Shown here: positions 37,640 to 47,715 of the stretch, piece after piece | Layout of the letters: each line of letters opens with the position of its first letter | Numbering within the stretch: position 1 is the first letter of the stretch | NCBI GenBank assembly: GCA_003215475.1 | Contig: QCKH01000003.1 | Coordinates: 1 to 64,000, forward strand | Direction: 5' to 3' | Origin: Prochlorococcus sp. AG-409-L21 | Lineage (GTDB): Bacteria > Cyanobacteriota > Cyanobacteriia > PCC-6307 > Cyanobiaceae | DNA length: 64,000 nucleotides | Translations under genes and position numbers: made by a program | The notes under the pieces: generated by a model | What the model was told of the DNA's origin: nothing | The model's input: the letters and a program-made list of their open reading frames with translations, nothing else | Databases searched by the model: none

Positions 37640-37763
37640 TAGGAGTTCAACTTTTTTTGAGCTCCTAAATCATCTATGAGAAGTCTTCTCAATTCCCTCA
37701 ACCTCTAAAAAGGGATTTAGGGAATTGGGGTATTTTGCAATAACTTTCTGTAAGTTATTTTTG
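37640..37763 (+). other. Hairpin cluster downstream of HU, possible structured RNA
   Basis: Four inverted repeats follow each other: AGGAGTTCAA/TTGAGCTCCT (37641-37665), GAGAAG-T-CTTCTC (37678-37690), AATTCCCT/AGGGAATT (37691-37726) and AATAACTT/AAGTTATT (37739-37759) followed by T. The last resembles an intrinsic terminator. They could be the HU transcript end plus a small non-coding RNA. No known family is recognised. The rest of the gap to 37946 shows nothing coding. Confidence 0.45.
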
Positions 37764-37958
37764 GTGGACTTTTTGTATTTGCACAATTTTCAATGAGAGC
37801 ATTAGTCTTTTGGTAAAGATTGAATCTTTTATCGAAGTTTTCTATCAAAAGTTAATGATCTTTCTTATATTTAGAAATAGTTAGAAAGCATTCTTGTTCC
37901 TAATAAATACTTATTACATATACCTATAAAATATTAATACAAAGATTTGCATTTAATA

Positions 37959-38330
37959 ATGCCAATGCGTCAGATACCAGAAAAAAAAAACCATTTAAAG
38001 CTTTCAGGTGCAAATTTTTTAGCCATACTGTTAATTAGTATTGAGGTTGTAAATCTTTTCTCAAATAAAATTTATGCTGGCAATTTTGAATTATTAAGAT
38101 CCTTATCTTACGAATGCCTTAATTCTAGAGGGACAAGCCAATGTGGACTTGCTTTAGAAAAAGCTGAAGAACTTCAGCTTTTTGCAGGGTCTAAAGATAA
38201 TTATTCTTGCCAAACAAGATTGCTTGGCCTTGAATCAAAAATTATAATGGTGATGTTGAATATGCCAAAAGGCCGATCTTTTATTAAAAACCTCAATGAG
38301 GTAGAAAAGACATGTAGCTTTTTATTCTAG
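37959..38330 (+). CDS. Small secreted or anchored hypothetical protein
   Basis: About 123 residues from ATG 37959; TTG 37947 would add four. After a basic start (RQIPEKKNHLKL) a hydrophobic stretch (NFLAILLISIEVVNLFS) is followed by IYAG, which looks like a signal-peptide cleavage region. The mature part has four Cys (YECLNSRGTSQCGLA, YSCQTRL, EKTCSFLF) that could pair as disulfides outside the cytoplasm. No family recognised. Flanked by long spacers on both sides. Confidence 0.6.
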   Translation: MPMRQIPEKKNHLKLSGANFLAILLISIEVVNLFSNKIYAGNFELLRSLSYECLNSRGTSQCGLALEKAEELQLFAGSKDNYSCQTRLLGLESKIIMVMLNMPKGRSFIKNLNEVEKTCSFLF

Positions 38331-38446
38331 TGAAATTAAACCACAAACAAGTAAAGACAGTTGGAAAATATTGAGTTTTTTCTTTACTTCTGCAATTTAC
38401 TTGCCTTTTGCTGCTAATTCTTATAAGAGAAAGCTAAATTTATCAA

Positions 38447-38743
38447 ATGGGTAAGGGAAAACCATCTTCAGATGAATCTACTCAGTCAAAAGATCCAGAA
38501 GTCTTTTTGAAAAGTTCAAAAACAAAACAAAACAAGTCAAGTGCTAAAGGGTCAAATGACTCTGATAACAGGGAAGTTCTTATTAAGGTAGGAGGTTTTG
38601 AGTATAAAACCCCTACGAAGAGAACTCGTGTTTTTTTAGGATCACTAGTTATAGGATTAAATCTTATTCTTGTTTTGGCAGTAGTTCTTTATTTCTATAG
38701 TCCTTCTTTTCAGCAATTTATCTATAGCGTAGGTAGAAACTAA
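38447..38743 (+). CDS. Small single-helix membrane protein with Ser/Lys-rich tail
   Basis: 98 residues. The first 45 residues are hydrophilic and disordered (SSDESTQSKDPE, SKTKQNKSSAKGSND). A short conserved-looking stretch VLIKVGGFEYKTPTKRTRV precedes one transmembrane helix (residues about 66-86, LGSLVIGLNLILVLAVVLYFY) and a short end. Function unknown; picocyanobacterial-type small protein. Ends before a bidirectional terminator at 38816-38849. Confidence 0.68.
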   Translation: MGKGKPSSDESTQSKDPEVFLKSSKTKQNKSSAKGSNDSDNREVLIKVGGFEYKTPTKRTRVFLGSLVIGLNLILVLAVVLYFYSPSFQQFIYSVGRN

Positions 38744-38815
38744 TTTATATCTTAAATAAGGTTCCTTCTAATATCTTATTTTTTAGGCTTTTAACTTAAG
38801 GCTCTCTGTAGGGTC

Positions 38816-38849
38816 AAAAAAAAAACCCTGCTATAAGCAGGGTTTTTTT
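38816..38849. terminator. Bidirectional intrinsic terminator
   Basis: AAAAACCCTGCT and AGCAGGGTTTTTTT form a perfect stem around the loop ATA, with A-run before and T-run after. Probably ends the 38447-38743 transcript. Confidence 0.93.
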
Positions 38850-38967
38850 GAGATTAACTTAAGGGCGTCTTGCCTAGTTTCGACTCCTTAGAAAAATCTC
38901 AACTCCTCACATAATCTATTATTACCAAAGGAACTTGGCTTTAAGAAGGTAGGGAGGCAGCTATATT

Positions 38968-38986
38968 AATTGGCACAGTGCCAATT
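38968..38986. promoter_or_regulatory. 19-bp palindrome AATTGGCACAGTGCCAATT
   Basis: Two 9-base arms are perfectly complementary around a central A. It lies alone in a 360-base gap between the terminator at 38849 and the small gene at 39124. Odd length with a single central base is more typical of a dimeric protein operator than of an RNA hairpin. No regulator is identified. The remaining bases of the gap show nothing coding. Confidence 0.45.
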
Positions 38987-39123
38987 TTAATTGAGTGCAT
39001 TTTTTGCAAATTCAATAGAATTAGCCCTCTGAGTTATTAATGAACGCTCTGTCAGTTTTTTATAGTGCAATAATAGTATTTGTAATAGAAAAAATTGCTT
39101 TTAAATAATGAGAATACTAGTTA

Positions 39124-39357
39124 TTGTTTCTTTTTTGCTTTTTTCTTGTAATTTCAATTTGCTTAACTTTAATTTTCAAGCCTGATTATAGGTCTGCCTT
39201 TGAAGCTGATCAAGAATGTCATTTTCAAAGATCAAATCTTATTGAGGATTTCCCAAATATTGACTGTGACCATGATTTAGAAACTAGGCAGTGGATACTT
39301 TATGACCCCAGAATATCTGATCAGAGAGTAAAGGTTCTAGAGAGATTTAAATATTAA
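39124..39357 (+). CDS. Small hypothetical protein with N-terminal membrane segment
   Basis: 77 residues from TTG 39124, directly after an in-frame TAG, so no longer start exists. A very hydrophobic N-terminus (LFCFFLVISICLTLIF) is followed by a soluble acidic tail with two Cys (QECHFQRS, NIDCDHDLETRQW). No family recognised. An ATG at 39108 in another frame gives only 25 codons and overlaps the start. Moderate support as a real gene. Confidence 0.5.
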   Translation: MFLFCFFLVISICLTLIFKPDYRSAFEADQECHFQRSNLIEDFPNIDCDHDLETRQWILYDPRISDQRVKVLERFKY

Positions 39358-39387
39358 AAGTATTGCGAAACAATATTTAGCATTTAA

Positions 39388-39591
39388 TTATTTAATAATT
39401 TTTTTGAAAAGTAATATTCCTGCAATAGACGTCAGCAGTCCTGATATTGCGAATGTTGCAAATTGTCCTAATGAACCTGCTTTATATATATTGACTTGCA
39501 GTAAAGGGTAATCAATCAAAGAACCTATAGTACCCCATAGGAATATAGTTATCGAGACATATAGAATTCCGAGCCAATCCTTTTTAGTCAT
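39388..39591 (-). CDS. Small two-helix membrane protein
   Basis: 67 residues. Two hydrophobic segments (about residues 7-24 and 43-62) connected by a polar loop (IDYPLLQVNIYKAGSLGQ); basic N- and C-termini (MTKKDW, LFKKIIK). Function unknown. It is on the same strand as hli, 58 bases downstream of that gene, and may be in its transcript. Confidence 0.65.
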   Translation of the reverse strand: MTKKDWLGILYVSITIFLWGTIGSLIDYPLLQVNIYKAGSLGQFATFAISGLLTSIAGILLFKKIIK

Positions 39592-39649
39592 TAATAATTC
39601 GCTTCTTTTAAAATTATACTTTATTTAAAGAATAAATATCTTATTGAAA

Positions 39650-39886
39650 TCATTTAATACCAAAAATTGCAAGTGTTACTGGCTGTCCTCCAAAAACTAA
39701 TTCAGTAAAAATCAACATAAGGAACCCTATCATTGCAGCTCTTGAATTAACGAGCTCAGCATTTCTATTAAAGCCAAAAACTTTTTCGACTTGGTTATCT
39801 TCATTGTCTAACCATTTTGCAATGGGTTTTGCTGATTTATTAGATGGGACCTCTGCTAATGGGTTGTTGTTTTGTTCTTCGATCAT
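39650..39886 (-). CDS. hli: High-light-inducible protein (Hli/Scp)
   Basis: 78 residues. One chlorophyll a/b-binding-like helix with the Hli signature FNRNAELVNSRAAMIGFLMLIFTEL, containing the ExxNxRxAM pigment-binding residues, and the C-terminal GGQPVT. The N-terminal 45 residues are soluble. Hli proteins bind chlorophyll and carotenoid and protect photosystems and chlorophyll synthesis under stress. Here expression may be under NblS control (known for relatives, not shown here). Five bases downstream of the 58-codon gene at 39891-40067. Confidence 0.93.
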   Translation of the reverse strand: MIEEQNNNPLAEVPSNKSAKPIAKWLDNEDNQVEKVFGFNRNAELVNSRAAMIGFLMLIFTELVFGGQPVTLAIFGIK

Positions 39887-39890
39887 ACCT

Positions 39891-40067
39891 TTACCTAGAA
39901 TGTTTTATTAGTTTATTTGCTTTCCTTTGTCTGAGCAATTTGTTCTTCCTTTTCTTGATCTTTTTTTTATACTTGTAATGATGATGTTTCTTTTCGGCCT
40001 CATAAAGTTTAAACCCTGCTATTGAAACCACACAAACTATAAAAATAATTAAAAGATAAAGCAGCAT
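39891..40067 (-). CDS. Short gene upstream of hli: one helix plus basic tail
   Basis: 58 residues, found by reading the minus strand directly. MLLYLLIIFIVCVVSIAGF is a transmembrane helix, followed by a strongly basic tail with His-His-His and Lys/Arg runs (EAEKKHHHYKYKKK, KRKNKLLRQRK). Stop TAA at 39891-39893, and the hli ATG begins five bases later, so the two are probably one transcript. Function unknown. The tight spacing and compact membrane-plus-basic-tail layout support a real gene. Confidence 0.55.
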   Translation of the reverse strand: MLLYLLIIFIVCVVSIAGFKLYEAEKKHHHYKYKKKIKKRKNKLLRQRKANKLIKHSR

Positions 40068-40309
40068 AAGATCTTTGTGCTATCTAATTATTTTCTATAA
40101 TCAAGGCCATCTTGTGCTTATTCCTCTTGTTATATGAAAAGAATCTTATGATATTAGATATTGATTCCTGCTGATTTTTTACAGACCTTTTCTAGCAACT
40201 TCGCCCTATGGTCAATTATATGCTGGAATTGTTTTGGTTTATTTGTAATGCATTTTAGAAAACTAGTTTGCGAGTTAATGTTGTAGCAGAAAAGCATTGC
40301 ATACGAACT

Positions 40310-40753
40310 ATGGATCTAGTAAAACTTTCGATTCTTATACCAGCATTACCTATTGCATCTGCTTTTCTCATTGGGGTGTTATTGCTTGCTTTTAATAGAA
40401 CTATGAATAGGCTAACTAAACCTGTTTCTTTTTTGATAATTAATAGTGCTCTCCTTTCTAGTCTTTATGCTGTTCTATTGTTTTATAAGCATATCTCGGC
40501 AGAATATATATATAAGCCTTTCTCCTCTTTTAATATTGATTACTCAATTGATTTAGGATTAAATAATACTTCGGAAATTTCAATAGCTGTTATAGGACTT
40601 TTAACTGTATCTTTAATGATTATTAATTTTGTCAAATTGCCTAGATCTAAAGGATATGTTCTATACTTTGTTTTTCTTTCGACATTTTTAGGAGCAGTCT
40701 TTTTCTTCTTCTTGAGTAATACTTATTTAAACATCCTTCCTTTTTCTTTTTAA
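40310..40753 (+). CDS. NdhF/NdhD-like N-terminal fragment, 147 residues
   Basis: Starts at ATG 40310 (frame open from TTG 40268). LIPALPIASAFLIGVLLLAFNRTMNRLTKPVSFLIINS resembles the N-terminus of NDH-1 antiporter-like subunits, and the later ISIAVIGLLTVSLMIINF and KGYVLYFVFLSTFLGAVFFFFLSN resemble the next helices of that fold. Full subunits are about 500-670 residues; this stops after about four helices, before the proton-channel core. It could be a decayed paralogue or a short membrane protein in its own right. The family call rests on memory of the fold. Confidence 0.6.
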   Translation: MDLVKLSILIPALPIASAFLIGVLLLAFNRTMNRLTKPVSFLIINSALLSSLYAVLLFYKHISAEYIYKPFSSFNIDYSIDLGLNNTSEISIAVIGLLTVSLMIINFVKLPRSKGYVLYFVFLSTFLGAVFFFFLSNTYLNILPFSF

Positions 40754-40836
40754 TTGATTTCGATCTTAGTATTAATTAGTTATTTTGGAAATCTATTTGC
40801 TTAAACGTATGATTTTTTTTCAAGTGTATTCTTCTC

Positions 40837-41849
40837 TTATACTATAAAATATACAAAGATAAGAAAGAATAGAATCCATATTATTTCCAACTTTAGAGAC
40901 ATATTTAAAATTCGCTTTACAGTTTCAATATTTGCTAAAGGAGCTTTAGAAGCAAGTATTGGTTTTTTAAGTAAAAGATTGTTGTATTTGTTTTCCCCTC
41001 CCATGCGAATTTGAAGACAATTAGCAAAGATTGCCTCTGAAAGACCTGAGTTAGGAGATGGATCACTTGCTCCTTCTTTTAGAGCTTTTTTTATAAGTTT
41101 TGGTGCTTTGAGCCAGTTATTGCTTACAAATGGAAGCGTAATTACAACTAGTCTGCAAGGAATAAAAGTCAATATGTCATCTAAATGAGCACCAGATTGA
41201 CCTATCCAGCGAAGAGTACCTTGTTTATATCCAAGCATTGAGTCAATTGTGCTAGAGGATTTGTATAGCCAAGCAAAGGCTAATGGCCCTGGCATTGAAG
41301 TTGAAATGTTCCAAGCAATAGTTCCTACCATTATCCAAAATAATGGTGCAAAAATTCCATCAATCGCATTTTCACTTGCTGATTCTGCTGTAGCTCTAAG
41401 TATTTCATTTCTATCTAGACTATTAACATCCCTTCCAACGATAAGAGATAACTTTCTACGGGCTAAATGTATATTTTGATTAGGAAGATCATTGTTTAAC
41501 TCATTTATTATATCTAGAACACTATTTTTTAGGCTGGTTGATGCAAGTGAACTTGCTATAGAAAATGTTAGAATGAAATATGTTAATGATGAAGTCAAGA
41601 GGGAAGAACTTTTTAAAAATAATCTCTCTATTAACCATCCACTTAGACAACTCAAAAATACAACTATAACAGTTATAAATATACCCCCACCCCTTAAAAT
41701 AATTTTTTTATCCTTAGCAATAGATTCGGTTTTGTCCCTAAGTAAATTTATAACAGAACCCATTATTTCTACAGGGTGAGGCAGAAACCTGGGATCCCCT
41801 ATAAAGAGATCTAATAAAAATGATGCAATGATTAAAGATGTATAGATAA

Positions 41850-41850
<1 letters not shown>
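40837..41850 (-). CDS. cobD: Adenosylcobinamide-phosphate synthase, no canonical start
   Basis: CobD/CbiB membrane protein that attaches aminopropanol to cobyric acid in cobalamin synthesis. The conserved N-terminal motif LLDLFIGDPRFLPHPVEIMG spans 41761-41820, so starting at ATG 41763 would remove it. In frame from the TAG at 41869-41871 down to 41764 there is no ATG, GTG or TTG; ATT at 41850 (overlapping the ilvC stop as TAATT) or CTG 41868 are the options. Other motifs: ATAESASENAIDGIFAPLFW and STIDSMLGYK. About 337 residues with this start. Confidence 0.88.
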
Positions 41851-42878
<1,028 letters not shown>

Positions 42879-43008
42879 CTAAATAAGAGATATAAATTAT
42901 AAATAAGAATGCTTTTGTAAAAAGATTTTTTTTAAATTAGGTTGTCTTTGTCTTGAAACTAATGAAAAACTTTATGAGAGTTGCCTTGGAATGAAATGGT
43001 TCTCTTCG

Positions 43009-43611
43009 TTAGGCTTCATTGGGATGAGATATGACTTTGTCAATAAGACCATACTCTTTTGCCTCTTCTGCACTTAGAAAATAGTCTCGGTCTGTATCCT
43101 TCTCAACCTTTTCGAAGGTTTGACCTGTCATTTCAGCCATTGCATGATTAAGCATTTCTTTAATCCTTAGAATTTCTTTTGCTTCGATTTCAATATCACT
43201 TGCTTGCCGTTGGGAGGTTCCACCAAGGGGTTGGTGAATCATAATTCGACTATGTGGCAAGGCTAGACGTTTGGTTTTGGTCCCTGCAGATAAAAGAAAG
43301 GCTCCCATAGAGGCCGCAAGCCCCACACAAATTGTCACCACATCACTTTTTACGTATTTTATGGTGTCATAAATTGCCAGACCAGCAGTAACTGAACCTC
43401 CTGGGCTATTGATATACAAATAAATTGGTTTGGTGCTGTCTTCTGAGTCAAGGTAAAGCATTTGTGCTACTAAATTATTGGCAATACCATCATTTACTTC
43501 TTGGCCAAGGAAAAGAATCCTTTCTGCGCCTAATCTTGTATAAATGTCTACCCACCGTTCAAATTGACTTCCAGGTAGTTTGTAGGGAACGCTTGGAGTA
43601 CCAATTGGCAT
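43009..43611 (-). CDS. clpP: ATP-dependent Clp protease proteolytic subunit
   Basis: 200 residues. Serine protease subunit: catalytic Ser in [19 protein letters not shown], His in [15 protein letters not shown] and Asp in [13 protein letters not shown]. Follows clpR after 40 bases, the ClpP3-ClpR pairing known from cyanobacteria, where the two form a mixed ring that works with ClpC. The exact paralogue number (P1-P3) cannot be fixed from one window; the neighbourhood suggests ClpP3. Confidence 0.95.
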   Translation of the reverse strand: MPIGTPSVPYKLPGSQFERWVDIYTRLGAERILFLGQEVNDGIANNLVAQMLYLDSEDSTKPIYLYINSPGGSVTAGLAIYDTIKYVKSDVVTICVGLAASMGAFLLSAGTKTKRLALPHSRIMIHQPLGGTSQRQASDIEIEAKEILRIKEMLNHAMAEMTGQTFEKVEKDTDRDYFLSAEEAKEYGLIDKVISHPNEA

Positions 43612-43651
43612 GATTAGAAAATGAAAAGAGAACTAAATAATTACAAAAAAA

Positions 43652-44323
43652 CTAATTGAGATTTTCCTTACCTGGCAAATCTTTTCGACTAGTTAAGACC
43701 CTATCAATTAGGCCATATTCGACTGCTTCATGAGGATTTAAATAACTCATTCTATCTGAATCTTTTGATAATTGATCTACGGTTTTACCTGTATTCTTGG
43801 CAAGAATCTTTAGCATAGCTTGTTTATTATGTAGAACTTCCTTTGCACGTATTTGAATATCAGTTGCTTGTCCACTTGCACCACTCCTAGGTTGATGGAG
43901 AACAATTGATGAGTGAGGGAGTGCAGCTCTTTGGCCTTTTGACCCTGCAGACAGAATTACCGCAGCTGTACCCATTGCTTGCCCAATGCAAATGGTATGA
44001 ATGGGAGGTTTTATATAACTAATTGTGTCACAAATAGCAAAAGCTTCAGTTTCGAATCCAATAGCATCACCCGTATACCAGCTGGTCCCAGTTGAGTTGA
44101 TATAGAAATAAATAGGTTTTTCAGGATTATCAAATTCTAGAAATAATAGTTGAGCAATGATTAATTCGGTTACATCCATGCCAAGTTGCCTTTTGGCATC
44201 ATCATCAGAAAACAAAGGAAGGCCAAGATAAACAATCCTTTCTTTCAGTAATAACGATGGCAAGTCAGGTGGTGGAGTCCGCATTACGGCTGAATCACCG
44301 TAATAAGGAGCAGATACAGTCAT
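43652..44323 (-). CDS. clpR: Clp protease inactive subunit ClpR
   Basis: 223 residues. ClpP fold, but the segment equal to the catalytic Ser motif reads CIGQAMGTAAVILSAG, with Gly and Thr where active ClpP has Ser and Met, so the nucleophile is missing. His (ALPHSSIVLHQP) is still present and DSDRMSYLNPHEA replaces the Asp region. The N-terminal extension with PYYGDSAVMRTPPPDLPSLL is typical for ClpR. Partner of the clpP gene just downstream. Confidence 0.95.
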   Translation of the reverse strand: MTVSAPYYGDSAVMRTPPPDLPSLLLKERIVYLGLPLFSDDDAKRQLGMDVTELIIAQLLFLEFDNPEKPIYFYINSTGTSWYTGDAIGFETEAFAICDTISYIKPPIHTICIGQAMGTAAVILSAGSKGQRAALPHSSIVLHQPRSGASGQATDIQIRAKEVLHNKQAMLKILAKNTGKTVDQLSKDSDRMSYLNPHEAVEYGLIDRVLTSRKDLPGKENLN

Positions 44324-44361
44324 TTGAACAAATTATCCCTGGAATAAGAGCCTAGCTATAT

Positions 44362-45471
44362 CTAGCCAGAAGAGTCTTTTGTTTTGCCAGATTTGTTGGT
44401 AGGAGGATTTTTCTCAAGTTTGCCAAAGACCATTCTTCCAGTAGGGGTTTGTAGTGCTCCTGTAACAACTACTTCTAATCTTTGGCCTAAAGATTCTTTT
44501 GCACCTTCTACTACAACCATTGTTCCATCATCTAGGTATCCCACTCCCTGGCTGTTTTCCTTCCCCTCTCGCACAATCTTTAAGGATAATTCCTCTCCAG
44601 GTTGAACTTCTGGCCTAAGAGCTATTACTAATTCACTTAGGTTTAGGATATTTAGCTCTTTAACTCGGCCAACTTGAGAAAGATTATAGTCTGCGGTAAT
44701 TAATACTCCGCCAGTATCCTCAGTTAATCTTAGAAGTCGATCATCAGTTCCTGCTCCTTCGTACTTTGTGCTATTAATTACAAGCCTTTTGCCAAAACTT
44801 TCTCTAAGTTCAGTTAGAATTTTTAGCCCTCTTCTCCCTTTTAACCTTTTCTCATTATTACTGGAATCAGCTAATTGTTGAAGCTCATCAATAACCGTTT
44901 GAGCAACTATAACTTTGCCTTCAATTATTCCAAACTTGAGCAGTCCTTTTATTCGTCCATCAATTATTACACTTGTATCAAGGATCTTGGCACTTGCAGG
45001 AGTAAGTAGTCCTTCCGCTATAAGAAGAGCATCAGTACTATTTGGATTAAAAAGGCGGAGAAATGTTCTACCATGAATTTCGGCAAGATTATAACCAAGA
45101 AGACCAAAAAAAAGATTGCTAATTACAGCTGCAATAGGTTTTGCAAGAAAGATTTCTTGTGGTAAAGGAAGTAATAATATTGGAGCTAGAAGTAGATTTG
45201 CTACTAGCAGTCCAAGTATTAGTCCTACTGCTCTACTTACTAATAAATCAGTAGGAGTACTATTAATTTGTTTGGTAACATTCTTTCTAAGTTGTTGGAA
45301 AGAAATACCTATGAACAACCCTAAAAGGCCAGAGAATCCGCTTATTGCTAACTTGGCTTGATCAAGTGAGGAGAACTTTTCTAGTATCTTCAAAGGCAGT
45401 AGTTCAGCGCCTAGCCAACCACTAGTAACTCCAGCTATGACAAATAAAATCAGTATTAGGAGCACCACCAT
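44362..45471 (-). CDS. PIN-TRAM domain membrane protein
   Basis: 369 residues. Four hydrophobic helices at the N-terminus (to about residue 130), then a PIN-like ribonuclease domain (AKILDTSVIIDGRIKGLLKFG, TVIDELQQLADSSNNEKRLKGRRGL, GVLITADYNLSQVG) with the acidic metal residues, then a TRAM domain (VREGKENSQGVGYLDDGTMVVVEG). This YacL-like family is widespread in cyanobacteria and Firmicutes; RNase activity is inferred, not shown. Divergent from hemW. Confidence 0.9.
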   Translation of the reverse strand: MVVLLILILFVIAGVTSGWLGAELLPLKILEKFSSLDQAKLAISGFSGLLGLFIGISFQQLRKNVTKQINSTPTDLLVSRAVGLILGLLVANLLLAPILLLPLPQEIFLAKPIAAVISNLFFGLLGYNLAEIHGRTFLRLFNPNSTDALLIAEGLLTPASAKILDTSVIIDGRIKGLLKFGIIEGKVIVAQTVIDELQQLADSSNNEKRLKGRRGLKILTELRESFGKRLVINSTKYEGAGTDDRLLRLTEDTGGVLITADYNLSQVGRVKELNILNLSELVIALRPEVQPGEELSLKIVREGKENSQGVGYLDDGTMVVVEGAKESLGQRLEVVVTGALQTPTGRMVFGKLEKNPPTNKSGKTKDSSG

Positions 45472-45579
45472 AGTATTAAATTGAAGACCTTCCTTTTTTG
45501 TGATGGAGCATTTCTATTATTTAATCTATTGCTTTAAAGGAAGATGCATAGCTTTGTGTATTGATTTATAAGTCAACTT

Positions 45580-46830
45580 GTGAATTACCCTAGAAGCGCT
45601 TATTTGCATATACCTTTTTGTCATAGACGTTGCTTCTATTGTGATTTTCCTATTATCCCATTAGGAGATAGAGCTTCAGGTGAACATGGCACTGGTAGCT
45701 CTTCTATACAGTCATATTTAGATCTTCTATATAGGGAAATTTGTTTAGCACCTAAAGGAGTTTCCTTGTCTACTGTGTATATCGGTGGGGGCACTCCTTC
45801 ATTATTAAGTCCTTTACAAATAGGTAATTTATTAAATCACTTGAGAGAACATTTTGGCATTCAATATGGTGCTGAAATTACTTTGGAAATAGATCCTGCC
45901 AGTTTTGATGATGCTTCACTTAAAGGATTTCTAGAAGCAGGGATTAATCGCATAAGTTTAGGAGCGCAAAGTTTTGATAATTCTGTTTTGAAGAATTTAG
46001 GAAGAAGGCATACTTATCATCAATTGTTAGAAGCATGTGATTTGATTAATGAACACTTTAAAAATGGTCATTTATGTAGCTGGAGCCTTGATTTAATTCA
46101 GAATTTACCAGGTCAAAAAATTAGTTCTTGGAAGGATCAACTAGAAATAGCTTTGAATATTGCACCTCCTCACATCTCTATATATGATCTTGTTATTGAG
46201 AAAGGTACAGTTTTTGATTGGAGGAGAAGTCGAGGTGAATTGACTTTACCGGATGAAAAAGTTTCTTCTGATATATCAAAACTAACAAGTAAAACTCTTA
46301 AAGAAGCTGGCTTTTCTAGGTATGAAATATCTAATTATGCTTTACCTGGGCATGCTTCTCGGCATAACAGAGTTTATTGGAGTGGTTCTGGATGGTGGGG
46401 CTTTGGACTAGGAGCTACTAGTTGTCCCTGGGGGAAGAGGCTTTCTAGACCTCGAACTAGAGACTTGTACAAACTTTGGCTAGAGAATCAAGAAGTTAAT
46501 GGGGTAGATCCGTCTTTAGAATTCGTTAAAGAACATAGTTTAATACCATTAGAAGATCTTTTTATTGTTGGCCTGCGCAGAAGAGAAGGCATAAATTTAG
46601 AAACCTTAATGAAGCGATTGGGTTGGGAGCATGATCAGCTTGAAGTGAATATCAATTTATTGAAAATAAGATGGGAATATGCTTTAAAAATGGGTTGGAT
46701 AAGACAAATAGGTTATAGATTTTATTTGACTGATCCAGATGGAATGAATATCAGTAATCAGATTCTTGTTGAGATGCTTTTGTGGTGGGAGACTGTTTCT
46801 GATTGCTCCTTTGATCAACCCAATTCTTAA
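45580..46830 (+). CDS. hemW: HemW-type radical SAM protein
   Basis: 416 residues from GTG 45580. [20 protein letters not shown] has the radical-SAM CxxxCxxC cluster, [16 protein letters not shown] and [19 protein letters not shown] are the family blocks, and [37 protein letters not shown] is HemW-type. The missing fourth CxxxCxxCxC Cys (F in YCDF) separates HemW from true HemN, so a heme chaperone role is more likely than coproporphyrinogen oxidation. Overlaps panB by 80 bases tail to tail. Confidence 0.85.
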   Translation: MNYPRSAYLHIPFCHRRCFYCDFPIIPLGDRASGEHGTGSSSIQSYLDLLYREICLAPKGVSLSTVYIGGGTPSLLSPLQIGNLLNHLREHFGIQYGAEITLEIDPASFDDASLKGFLEAGINRISLGAQSFDNSVLKNLGRRHTYHQLLEACDLINEHFKNGHLCSWSLDLIQNLPGQKISSWKDQLEIALNIAPPHISIYDLVIEKGTVFDWRRSRGELTLPDEKVSSDISKLTSKTLKEAGFSRYEISNYALPGHASRHNRVYWSGSGWWGFGLGATSCPWGKRLSRPRTRDLYKLWLENQEVNGVDPSLEFVKEHSLIPLEDLFIVGLRRREGINLETLMKRLGWEHDQLEVNINLLKIRWEYALKMGWIRQIGYRFYLTDPDGMNISNQILVEMLLWWETVSDCSFDQPNS

Positions 46831-47569
46831 GTACTTCAATCGATAATTCCCTTATATTAATTAAGGGTTTTGCAAAAGGTGGTTGCTTTTCAGTTAGGCC
46901 TAATAAATCAGCAGTAACTCTTACTTGACCATCACAATCATCTCCAGCACCAATTCCTATTACTGGTATTTTTAATATATTTCTCAGTCTGCTAGCAACT
47001 GTTGAAGGGATGTGTTCTAAAACTAATGCAAAACAACCAATACTTTCAATCTCAAGTGCTTGGTTGATTAGCTTTTCTTGCTCAATTTTATCCTCAGCTT
47101 GTCTACGATATCCAAGATTATGAATTGATTGAGGGGTTAGCCCTAGGTGCCCCATTACAGGTATACCCATTCTAATAAGCCTTTCAATTACCGAGATAAC
47201 TTCGGGCTCAGCACCTTCAAGTTTTACTGCAGCTGTGCATGAGTTTTTAAGTAGGCTTCCGGCGGCTGCTACTGCTTTATCTTCTCCGCATTGGTAGCTC
47301 AAGAAAGGTAAGTCGCACACTAATAAAGGTTGCTGGTCTTTTTGTTTGTTAAAGCCCCTTCCCACAGCTTGAGCATGGTGAAGCATTTGCTCCAAAGTGA
47401 CTGGTAATGTTGTGGTATGACCATGAACAAACATTGCTAAAGAGTCTCCCACAAGGACTACATCAGCTCCTGCAGCCTCAACAATTGCCGATGAAAGGCT
47501 GTCCCAAGCAGTCAAAATTGTAATTTGTTTTCCTCGTTCTTTAAATCGAACTAATTCCTTAGGAAGCAT
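46751..47569 (-). CDS. panB: 3-methyl-2-oxobutanoate hydroxymethyltransferase
   Basis: 272 residues, TIM barrel. First step of pantothenate synthesis. [31 protein letters not shown] is the standard N-terminus with Mg-binding Asp; [28 protein letters not shown] and [15 protein letters not shown] follow, and [15 protein letters not shown] near residue 202. The C-terminal 20 residues ([17 protein letters not shown]) are extra and run into the hemW coding end on the other strand. Confidence 0.96.
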   Translation of the reverse strand: MLPKELVRFKERGKQITILTAWDSLSSAIVEAAGADVVLVGDSLAMFVHGHTTTLPVTLEQMLHHAQAVGRGFNKQKDQQPLLVCDLPFLSYQCGEDKAVAAAGSLLKNSCTAAVKLEGAEPEVISVIERLIRMGIPVMGHLGLTPQSIHNLGYRRQAEDKIEQEKLINQALEIESIGCFALVLEHIPSTVASRLRNILKIPVIGIGAGDDCDGQVRVTADLLGLTEKQPPFAKPLINIRELSIEVLKNWVDQRSNQKQSPTTKASQQESDY

Positions 47570-47605
47570 TTAGCTTTGTTGCTAAGAGATCTGTATTGGT
47601 AGACT

Positions 47606-47711
47606 TTAGGAGACTCGGACCCATGCGGCCTCGACGCCTAAATCTGGTCAGGACCGGAAGGTAGCAGCCACAAGGGATGCTTGGAGCTGGCGTGGCTTCC
47701 GGGTCACCTAA
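47606..47711 (+). ncRNA. ffs: Signal recognition particle RNA (4.5S type)
   Basis: The conserved bacterial SRP core GGTCAGGACCGGAAGGTAGC is at about 47646-47665, with GGTCAGG and GGAAGGTAGCAGCCA flanking the apical loop that binds Ffh. The outer parts pair: TTAGG (47606-47610) with CCTAA (47707-47711) and GGACCC with GGGTC. Ends by pairing, exact termini approximate. Located between panB and ftsZ. Confidence 0.9.
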
Positions 47712-47715
47712 AAAT

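Noticed and set aside
39108..39185. 25-codon ORF MRILVIVSFLLF overlapping the 39124 gene
   Set aside because: Very short, hydrophobic composition forced by T-rich sequence; the longer frame is preferred.
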